The notes beneath the pieces were generated by a model. The model worked only from the letters and a program-made list of their open reading frames with translations, did not search any database and had not been told where the DNA came from. Positions 4,829 to 10,477 of a DNA stretch of 10,477 nucleotides are shown piece by piece (within the stretch, counting starts at the first letter, position 1; the number at the start of each line of letters is the position of its first letter). The position numbers were made by a program, and so were the translations under genes. The stretch spans positions 1 to 10,477 of the forward strand of contig JAITDV010000384.1 in assembly GCA_031282385.1 (NCBI GenBank), in the 5' to 3' direction. The stretch comes from Planctomycetaceae bacterium. Its GTDB lineage: Bacteria; Planctomycetota; Planctomycetia; Pirellulales; Thermoguttaceae.

Positions 4829-6124
4829 TTATGCAATTTTTGTAACTTTTTCAGTTTCAGGAATAGGTAAAATTGCTTCCCGTCCGTGAACAACTGCTTC
4901 TGTTATTCGGTAAGTTACGCCATTGGGCAAATCCGGTAATTCGTACATTATGTCAAGCATTATCTCCTCAACAATTGATCTCAATCCTCTTGCGCCCGAT
5001 TTTTTTTCCAATGCTTTTTGTGCAATTGCTTTCAACGCTGCATCAGTAAACTCTACATCAGAATCTTCCATTTGGAACAAGCGTCTGTACTGTTTGATAA
5101 TTGCATTTTTCGGCTCGCTCATAACCCGAATCAACGCCTCTTCATCCAATTGCTCTAACGTAGAAATCACCGGTAAACGTCCAACCAATTCCGGTATCAA
5201 ACCAAAATGATGAATATCCTCCGATGTTACATTGCCCCAATAACTTGCCTTGTTGTTATCTTGTGCTGAAAACGGTGAATTTGTAAAACCTATCGTCTTC
5301 TTGCCCAACCTCTGCCCAACTATATTTTCAAGTCCAACAAACGTACCTCCGCAAATAAACAAAATATTAGTCGTGTCAACTGGAATATAATGTTGTTCCG
5401 GATGTTTGCGTCCGCCTTGCGGCGGGACATTAGTTATTGTTCCTTCAAGCATTTTCAGAAGTGATTGTTGAACACCTTCGCCCGATACGTCACGCGTTAT
5501 TGAAATATTCTGCGAAGTCTTACCAATCTTGTCAATCTCGTCAATATAAATTATTCCGCGCTGCGCCAATTCAACATCAAAATCAGCCGCATGTAACAAC
5601 TTCAAAATCAAATTCTCCACATCCTCGCCAACATAACCGGCTTCAGTCAATGTTGTTGCATCACCTATTGCAAACGGAACATCTAAAATCTTCGCAAGCG
5701 TTTGAGCTAAAAGCGTCTTGCCTGAACCTGTAGGTCCTATAAGCATCACATTCGATTTGTCCAGAACAACATCATGTCCTTCGTCTCTATTAATTAATCT
5801 TTTATAATGATTATGGACAGCGACGGAAAGCACTTTTTTTGCATGTTCCTGACCAACAACATACTCATTAAGACGGCACGTAATCTCCCGCGGAGACGGC
5901 ACCTTTGACAGCGGTTTTGAATTAGAACCAGCATGTTTACGCCGCTCTTGCGTCAGAATAGTTTGGCAAAGATCAATACACTCGCCGCAAATATAAACAT
6001 CGCCAGGCCCTTCAACTAAAGGACCTACATCCCTATAACTTTTATGGCAGAAAGAACAAAACGCATTTTTTCTGGTTGCGCCGCCTTTACCAGATGTGGA
6101 GTTGTCATTACGTCCGGAGGACAT
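4829..6124 (-). CDS. clpX: ClpX, ATP-dependent unfoldase subunit of the ClpXP protease
   Basis: A full-length ClpX of 431 residues. The protein recognises, unfolds and translocates tagged cytoplasmic substrates into the ClpP chamber. The N-terminal zinc-binding domain has Cys23, Cys26, Cys46 and Cys49 (CSFC, ICGEC). The AAA+ module carries Walker A GPTGSGKT (130-137), the pore-1 loop GYVGED (163-168), Walker B IIYIDEID (191-198), the RKH loop (239-241) and the sensor-2 segment SGARGLRS (376-383). The IGF loop (278-280) needed to dock on ClpP is intact, so the protein should work with ClpP, which is not encoded nearby in the window. The N-terminus is slightly longer than in E. coli, with a Ser/Gly/Thr-rich lead. 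The ATG is supported by AAAGGT about 10 bases upstream. It stands alone, with long non-coding stretches on both sides. Confidence 0.98.
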   Translation of the reverse strand: MSSGRNDNSTSGKGGATRKNAFCSFCHKSYRDVGPLVEGPGDVYICGECIDLCQTILTQERRKHAGSNSKPLSKVPSPREITCRLNEYVVGQEHAKKVLSVAVHNHYKRLINRDEGHDVVLDKSNVMLIGPTGSGKTLLAQTLAKILDVPFAIGDATTLTEAGYVGEDVENLILKLLHAADFDVELAQRGIIYIDEIDKIGKTSQNISITRDVSGEGVQQSLLKMLEGTITNVPPQGGRKHPEQHYIPVDTTNILFICGGTFVGLENIVGQRLGKKTIGFTNSPFSAQDNNKASYWGNVTSEDIHHFGLIPELVGRLPVISTLEQLDEEALIRVMSEPKNAIIKQYRRLFQMEDSDVEFTDAALKAIAQKALEKKSGARGLRSIVEEIMLDIMYELPDLPNGVTYRITEAVVHGREAILPIPETEKVTKIA

Positions 6125-6816
6125 GTGGTGATTACCTTTCGTTTTCGTGGTTACAATATATTGGTCAAGTAAGAGATTTCGTCAACTTCCTTATACCCGC
6201 CGGTTACATCACTAAAAAGCACTAGCAAAAAAGTAATAAACCAAATAAAAACTCAACGTCAATCAATCCTAAATCAGCGGTTACGATCATCTAATAAGTG
6301 CTGCCTTGCAACACTATCCTACAACAAATATGTCATCCATGACCAAAAAACATAACCGAATTTCAACCCAACACAAATTCGGATACGCCGAACTAAATTT
6401 ACGAAAATTTATGCAAACTGTTTCAAACTATTTTGCGTCTTAAACTCAATACCGCCGCACATTCTCATTTCGTATCCGGCACAAAAATATTACGCCAAAA
6501 TACAACCCACCGTTTAATCTTTTTGCAATACATCAGTGGAATTTTTGCAACGATATTACAAACTGTTCACACTTTAAGTTTACTATACTGCCGCCTGCTT
6601 AACCATCGTCAAGCAGGTTTTCACACTCTTGAGTTACGTAATTTATAGTACGGACAGTACAGATTACAACTTGTCAAGTAATGAATATTTTCCCGTCTTG
6701 TTTGGAATAACATGTCGGCAGAAAACTTGAGCATTATCGTAAAAAACGAAATGACAAATATGATGAGTATTCTTACCGCTCATGTTCTTGCAAGGAAACA
6801 AAATTCTAATTAACAG
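6125..6816. other. Intergenic region upstream of clpX
   Basis: No supported gene. The clpX ribosome site is at its left end (AAAGGT near 6135-6140, minus strand). The promoter must lie here but no strong pair of boxes is clear. One dispersed-repeat copy occupies 6560-6662. A 71-codon plus-strand frame at 6433-6648 starts at TTG, runs through that repeat and has no protein-like features. Confidence 0.6.
6560..6662 (+). repeat. Dispersed about 100-bp repeat, copy 1
   Basis: The copy starts AAACTGTTCACACTTTAA, contains AAGCAGGTTTTCACACTCTT and TAATTTATAGTACGGACAGT, and aligns along its length with the reverse complement of 7906-8005 (roughly three quarters identical by eye). A partial direct copy is at 7391-7429. 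The leading motif is also near 9845-9861. Confidence 0.65.
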
Positions 6817-7329
6817 TTACATATTTTTTTCAGTGTTATCATTTTCATTTTCCGTGTTATCGTCATTTGAAAGGTTCACCTTCCAATCAATCCCGCAATC
6901 TTCGCCGTGTTCTTGCATACGTTTTGTTTCCATTTCAATATATTCTGCCTGACCGTTTTTATTGCCATATTCGCTACTGCCGACAACTTGCGTATCTTGC
7001 AATGCCGCCGAATTGTCCGCGCTAAATAACAACGAAGACGCATCTGCTTTATACGGCGCAATTCCCGATTTTTGCTTTTTGTAATTCTTAATTTCGGCAA
7101 CAATCATTTTAGAAAACCGTTCTTTAATAATTCGGAATTCTACATCAGATAATTTGCCATTGTCATTTAATTCCTGAAAATAATCAAGCTCTTTATTGAT
7201 GTCATGTTCACGTTGTAACGAATTAGCACGAAATAGTCCTAATACATAAATCGCAATCAATGTTACAACCATTAAAATCACAATATAAATCAAAATCTGA
7301 ATTATCGGTTCAAAAAAAATAGCCAACAT
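6817..7329 (-). CDS. Single-pass membrane protein with SHOCT-like segment
   Basis: 170 residues. A strongly hydrophobic N-terminal segment (about 5-34, IIQILIYIVILMVVTLIAIYVLGLF) should anchor it in the membrane. A short helical module at about 46-80 follows (LDYFQELNDNGKLSDVEFRIIKERFSKMI), with the pattern 'L-x-x-L-x-x-x-G-x-L-[ST]-x-x-E-F' seen in SHOCT-type and related planctomycete membrane proteins. The remainder is polar and probably disordered, rich in Asn, Glu and Asp at the end. The role is unknown. Such proteins often help oligomerisation, but that is not shown here. It is transcribed toward clpX but 690 bases away, and divergently from the secreted-protein gene. No clear ribosome site precedes the ATG. 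Dispersed repeats lie on both sides (6560-6662 and 7391-7429). Confidence 0.8.
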   Translation of the reverse strand: MLAIFFEPIIQILIYIVILMVVTLIAIYVLGLFRANSLQREHDINKELDYFQELNDNGKLSDVEFRIIKERFSKMIVAEIKNYKKQKSGIAPYKADASSLLFSADNSAALQDTQVVGSSEYGNKNGQAEYIEMETKRMQEHGEDCGIDWKVNLSNDDNTENENDNTEKNM

Positions 7330-7390
7330 GGTTTTAATTATTCATATTAAATTTTACACAAAACACACGGATTTGCCTATCGGAAAACAG

Positions 7391-7429
7391 ACTCTTAAGT
7401 CACGCAATTTATATTTGCTAACAGTACAA
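7391..7429 (+). repeat. Dispersed repeat, partial copy 2
   Basis: ACTCTTAAGTCACGCAATTTATA followed by a divergent stretch and ACAGTACAAC, matching ACTCTTGAGTTACGTAATTTATA...ACAGTACA of the copy at 6560-6662 in the same orientation. It lies about 60 bases upstream of the membrane-protein start. Confidence 0.5.
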
Positions 7430-7520
7430 CGCTCTTGCTCCAACGTGTTTTAAATAACATTTGGTATAACGTATTTTTGCTATCAAATTCTAAAGCATTT
7501 TCGATATTTGGCAGTTAAAT

Positions 7521-7690
7521 TAGACCTTTTCTCTAACCTAAAAATACATCAACGCAACAAAAAACCTACAACGAAAAACCGCCTTTAACTCCTCCGAGAC
7601 CACCACTAACCCCTCCGAAGGTGGGGAATTATTCCCCGCCTTCGGAGGGGTCAGGGGTGGTCACCTACAGGTTAGCGAAAAGGTCTATTG
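7521..7690. mobile_element. Palindromic MITE/REP-like hairpin element
   Basis: Outer arms TAGACCTTTTCTCTAACCT (7521-7539) and AGGTTAGCGAAAAGGTCTA (7669-7687) match at 18 of 19. Inside, 32-base arms at 7598-7629 and 7631-7662 match at 29 of 32 around a single central T, with the sequence CCCCTCCGAAGG and GGGGAAT next to the centre. The inner arms are far more GC-rich than their surroundings. It is unlikely to be a terminator, because both flanking genes are transcribed away from it. TAAAT occurs on both outer sides (7516-7520 and 7691-7695), a possible 5-bp duplication, though not flush with the arms on the right. Confidence 0.6.
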
Positions 7691-7905
7691 TAAATGGCAA
7701 AAAAGAAAATAATAAAAAATATATTGAATATTTAGTATAACCGTAAATTCCGGTTTTTTTCAATTCAAACCAAAGAACCCTCAACCTAATAACGAATCAA
7801 ATTGTCCAGTACACAAAAATTCAAAATTCAATCGTAATAATTCAACCGTGTGTTTTTTTATCGAACATATTCAATAGCAACCATTCACTTTCATCCTCCA
7901 ATTCC

Positions 7906-8005
7906 TATACTGCTCGTACTATAAATTGCGCTTCAAGAACGTAAAAGCCTGCTTTCCGATACGTAAGTAGACGGCAATGAAGGAAATTTAAAGTGTGAAC
8001 AGCTT
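7906..8005 (-). repeat. Dispersed about 100-bp repeat, inverted copy 3
   Basis: Read on the minus strand it begins AAGCTGTTCACACTTTAAAT and contains AAGCAGGCTTTTACGTTCTT and GCAATTTATAGTACGAGCAG, matching the copy at 6560-6662. It stops 18 bases upstream of the ATG of the secreted-protein gene, within what should be its 5' leader or promoter. Confidence 0.65.
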
Positions 8006-8023
8006 AATACAACCGATTTGTCT

Positions 8024-9418
8024 ATGAATAAAATTTTATTCCTGATATTTTTTGTAATTTTATGTTTTCTTAACGTCGTCAACTTCGGCGGCAGAATTGT
8101 TTTTTCGCAAAATACTACTCCGGTTGTTATGATGAATGAACGAATATTTTCGATTCCGTTTCAGGTTCTTAATAACAACAGTTATGATCGAACGGACGAG
8201 GTTGAATTGATTGTTTCAAAAGATCGCGGAACGCATTGGTATTCTGTCGGACGCAAGCCGATTGAAGCGAAATTCTTTGTATTTGAAACAGATTCGGATG
8301 GTGAATATTGGTTCGCTTTCAGGACAATTACAGCTTCAGGTTCCGTAAAACGTTCCGCAATTAATTCTCCGCAAATCCGCGTACTTGTTAATACGTCAAA
8401 TTTGACCGCAACTCAGAAAACAAACTCACAACTACAAAATTATAACACCCCAAACACCGCAAACAGCAAATCTCATAAAATTACCGAAGGCACAATTCAA
8501 CCGCCTAAACCTATCGTGTTCAATAAAAATCCAGAAAATATTCCCGACAAAAAAATAATTAAAAACAAAACCGAACAAGCCAACTCGACATCAAACAATC
8601 AAAAAAATCATAAAAATCAAGAAAAACAACTCGTTAATTTACCACCGCTGGTTTCTCCCAAAAACAAATTACTAAACATAAACAATGACAACATTGAAGA
8701 AACAAAATCTCATATTACAGGAACAATTGAGTTGCCGGATAAATTGAGTAAAACTGAACGAAGAGCAAAATTATTGTTGAGTTTGTTTGATAATGTTGCG
8801 GCGTTGTTCAAGAATGAAATTTACGATAAAAATGATGTTGATAAAAATACCGGCAATAAAAAAGTAATTGCAAAAAAAATTGATAAAAATGATGTTGGCA
8901 ATACAAATATTTCAAATGATATAATGCCCGTGAATAATCATAACGAAAAAGATAATGTCGCAATAAAAGACGGACCGCCGCGTGAGTTAGGCATTGTTGC
9001 GAAATCTATTGATTCTCCGTCTGCGGTTATGGCAACAGCAGCGGAAACAGTTGCAAAAAATTATCAACAGGTTCGTAATACGAATCAAAATCAGAATCAA
9101 GAACAAAATACAACTCGTGATATTGTTAAGTTGCGGATTACAGGTGTAACGATGAATGTTGCAACGGAGCAATATCAGATTATTGTCAAATGGAACAGTG
9201 GAGATTCGGCGGTATCGGGCAAGTTGGTTGATGTTTTGCGCGGCGAATCGGAAAATGGACTCTGGCAGCCAATAGCTATCGGACTTCCAAACAATGGAGA
9301 ATATTGGTGGTATGTTTCGCCGGAGGACAAAAAACCTTTCTACATAAAAATCAGAACCCGCAACTCAGTCGAAGTTATTTGTGAAGATACAACTAAATCT
9401 CCAATAACAATAAAGTAA
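8024..9418 (+). CDS. Secreted planctomycete-type protein with two beta-rich modules and a disordered linker
   Basis: 464 residues from ATG 8024. A TTG two codons upstream is possible but less likely. Residues 1-29 form a signal peptide (hydrophobic ILFLIFFVILCFLNVV, probable cut after VFS). Module 1 (about 34-123) contains FSIPFQV, DEVELIVSKDRGTHWYSVGR and SDGEYWFAFRT and ends QIRVLVNTS. A linker of about 240 residues, rich in Asn, Lys, Gln and Thr, is low-complexity and probably disordered. Module 2 (last 95 or so) reads VTMNVATEQYQIIVKWNSGD, later GLWQPIAIGLPNNGEYWWYV and PFYIKIRTRNS, like a fibronectin-III/Ig fold. Both modules resemble a family I know from Planctomycetota, where they occur in exported proteins of unknown role. 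It should act outside the cytoplasmic membrane. No ribosome site is clear. It stands alone, divergent from the membrane-protein gene. Confidence 0.85.
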   Translation: MNKILFLIFFVILCFLNVVNFGGRIVFSQNTTPVVMMNERIFSIPFQVLNNNSYDRTDEVELIVSKDRGTHWYSVGRKPIEAKFFVFETDSDGEYWFAFRTITASGSVKRSAINSPQIRVLVNTSNLTATQKTNSQLQNYNTPNTANSKSHKITEGTIQPPKPIVFNKNPENIPDKKIIKNKTEQANSTSNNQKNHKNQEKQLVNLPPLVSPKNKLLNINNDNIEETKSHITGTIELPDKLSKTERRAKLLLSLFDNVAALFKNEIYDKNDVDKNTGNKKVIAKKIDKNDVGNTNISNDIMPVNNHNEKDNVAIKDGPPRELGIVAKSIDSPSAVMATAAETVAKNYQQVRNTNQNQNQEQNTTRDIVKLRITGVTMNVATEQYQIIVKWNSGDSAVSGKLVDVLRGESENGLWQPIAIGLPNNGEYWWYVSPEDKKPFYIKIRTRNSVEVICEDTTKSPITIK

Positions 9419-9503
9419 AAAATAACTATTCAACCGCAGAACTCAATTGTTTAGGAAAAGATGCAGTAGTTTCAATTTAAGCGTTAAAATCTGATTATAA
9501 CAA

Positions 9504-9683
9504 ATGTTATATCGTTTAAGTAATTATTTATTCGCGGTGGTTGGTATGATTATTGCATTAACAATAGCGGCTTTGGTGAAAATTGATTGTTTAGCAAAAC
9601 TGGTCTATTTAATATTGGGTAAAATATATGAAATGGATAAAAATATTTCAAATATTCATTTAAAATCGGAATGCTTAACTTGA
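9504..9683 (+). CDS. Possible small 59-residue membrane protein
   Basis: ATG 9504 to TGA 9681-9683 gives MLYRLSNYLFAVVGMIIALT and then IAALVKIDCLAKLVYLILGK, a plausible transmembrane helix with a basic N-terminal flank, and a polar tail of about 19 residues. It lies 85 bases after the secreted-protein gene on the same strand and before the shared hairpin, so it could be in the same transcript. It has no visible ribosome site, and AT-rich DNA easily yields such frames, so it may be chance. Confidence 0.35.
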   Translation: MLYRLSNYLFAVVGMIIALTIAALVKIDCLAKLVYLILGKIYEMDKNISNIHLKSECLT

Positions 9684-9750
9684 AACCACTGGGAAAAGGG
9701 GTTAGGAATTAGGAACGAATCAGACAAAAACACATCACTCTAAAATAAAC

Positions 9751-9796
9751 AACCCTTATTTATCCAATTTCTCTTAGTAACGAATAAATAAGGGTT
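9751..9796. terminator. Hairpin between convergent transcripts
   Basis: AACCCTTATTTAT (9751-9763) and ATAAATAAGGGTT (9784-9796) are perfect 13-bp arms around a 20-base loop. It lies between a plus-strand transcript ending at or after 9418 and hydG, which ends at 9857 on the minus strand. On the minus strand it is followed by GTTTATTTTA, which is U-rich in RNA, so it fits best as the hydG terminator and may serve both directions. Confidence 0.55.
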
Positions 9797-9856
9797 TGAA
9801 ATATTGAGTTGTTTGGCAAATTGTGTTGTTTCGTGCGGATTTAAGCTGTTCACAGT

Positions 9857-10477
9857 TTAGAAATACAAGTCGCGGTCTTGTGAATTATTTATCCTTTCGA
9901 TCCTTTTTATTATTTCAGATTTTTGCGGACTGTTAGGTAATTTGTCTAATTCATTTTGTAAAACTTTTTCGCCGATTGCTTTTGTTTCTGGCGAAGCGTG
10001 ATCGACGAGATATTCTTTAAGAGTTGTGAGTGCATTTGGAGTACACATTTTTTGAATGAAACCTGGAATTGCGTACTCCATGAAAACTTTTCCGGTTCGC
10101 CCAAGCCTATAACACGCCGTGCAAAAACTTGGCACATAACCATCTTTCAATAATTGCCCGATAACCTCATCCAACGGACGAATATCACCGAGTTCAAATT
10201 GTTCTCTTTCAAGAACTTGTACTTGTACATCTTTGATTTCGTTGTTGTCAACATCCTCATAACCTCCGATTTCAATGTGTCCGCCAGCGTCAATTTGCGA
10301 TACTCCGAAACCCAACGCAATTTTTCGTAACTCCGCAGGTTCACGCGCCGTAACAATCAATCCGGTATAAGGCACCGATAAACGCAAAATCGCAATCAAT
10401 CGCAAAAAATCCGCATCCGCGACATCATGTTCCGCAACTTCACGAAGCGTAACTCCGCTTGCCGGTCTAAGCCGCGG
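9857..10477 (-). CDS. hydG: HydG, radical SAM maturase of [FeFe] hydrogenase (C-terminal part; 5' end beyond window)
   Basis: The frame is open to the right edge; the visible 206 residues are the C-terminal part of a protein that is usually about 470 long. HydG cleaves tyrosine and builds the Fe(CO)2CN synthon for the H-cluster of [FeFe] hydrogenase, working with HydE and HydF. Visible signatures are RLRPASGVTL near the edge, LRLIAILRLSVPYTGLIVTAREPAE, the SQIDAGGHIEIGGY stretch, and the C-terminal CTACYRLGRTG...MC motif. The spacing is exactly C-x2-C-x22-C, the ligand set of the auxiliary iron-sulfur cluster. The N-terminal radical-SAM CxxxCxxC motif would lie outside the window. The stop is followed by the convergent-transcript hairpin. 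A TTG at 10403-10405 is an internal leucine codon, not the start. Its presence implies hydrogen metabolism under anaerobic conditions. Confidence 0.95.
   Translation of the reverse strand, partial: PRLRPASGVTLREVAEHDVADADFLRLIAILRLSVPYTGLIVTAREPAELRKIALGFGVSQIDAGGHIEIGGYEDVDNNEIKDVQVQVLEREQFELGDIRPLDEVIGQLLKDGYVPSFCTACYRLGRTGKVFMEYAIPGFIQKMCTPNALTTLKEYLVDHASPETKAIGEKVLQNELDKLPNSPQKSEIIKRIERINNSQDRDLYF

Larger units (their letters stand above)
7330..8023. other. Intergenic region between divergent genes, filled with repeats
   Basis: No gene is supported. It must hold the promoters of both flanking genes. It contains a partial dispersed repeat (7391-7429), a hairpin element (7521-7690) and an inverted dispersed repeat (7906-8005) ending 18 bases before the plus-strand start codon. 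The bases in between are AT-rich. Confidence 0.6.

Noticed and set aside
6433..6648. Plus-strand 71-codon frame upstream of clpX
   Set aside because: It has a TTG start and no ribosome site, it runs through a dispersed repeat, and the composition is not protein-like.
6560..8005. An IS element bounded by the inverted dispersed repeats
   Set aside because: The enclosed gene is a membrane protein without transposase features, and the repeats are about 100 bp long, diverged and present in a third partial copy.

Overview
The window comes from an AT-rich bacterium, most likely a planctomycete with an anaerobic, fermentative lifestyle. The phylum is inferred mainly from the secreted protein at 8024-9418, whose two beta-rich modules look like a family I know from Planctomycetota. 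The lifestyle is inferred from a HydG fragment at the right edge, because HydG matures [FeFe] hydrogenase. No rRNA or other phylogenetic marker is present, so both points are inferences.

Left part, about 1-4481: this looks like one end of an integrative mobile element lodged at the 3' end of a tRNA-Asn gene (4408-4481, minus strand). All its genes read on the minus strand. Moving away from the tRNA they are a tyrosine recombinase (3027-4292), a small sigma-70-family factor (2358-2906), a 1.2-kb gene-poor block packed with repeats (1133-2357), a doubtful small membrane protein (884-1132), an excisionase-like helix-turn-helix protein (476-847), and an ORF running off the left edge that faintly resembles a rolling-circle replication initiator. 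The repeat block holds two 37-bp direct repeats, heptamer arrays, an 87-bp tandem repeat, C-tracts and nested hairpins. Together with the putative Rep gene it is the best candidate in the window for an element origin or control region. The far attachment site is not in the window.

Middle part, 4482-8023: chromosomal in character. A 164-bp MITE-like element with terminal inverted repeats and 4-bp target duplications (4636-4807) sits just past the stop of clpX (4829-6124, minus), which encodes the ATPase subunit of the ClpXP protease. A one-TM protein with a SHOCT-like segment (6817-7329, minus) follows. Around it lie about 100-bp dispersed repeats (near 6560, 7391 and 7906) and a long hairpin element (7521-7690).

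Right part, 8024-10477: a secreted two-module protein (8024-9418, plus), a possible 59-residue membrane peptide (9504-9683, plus), a hairpin between convergent transcripts (9751-9796), and the C-terminal 206 codons of hydG (minus, cut by the window edge). Apart from the element genes, which form a plausible mobility and replication module, neighbouring genes show no clear functional coupling.
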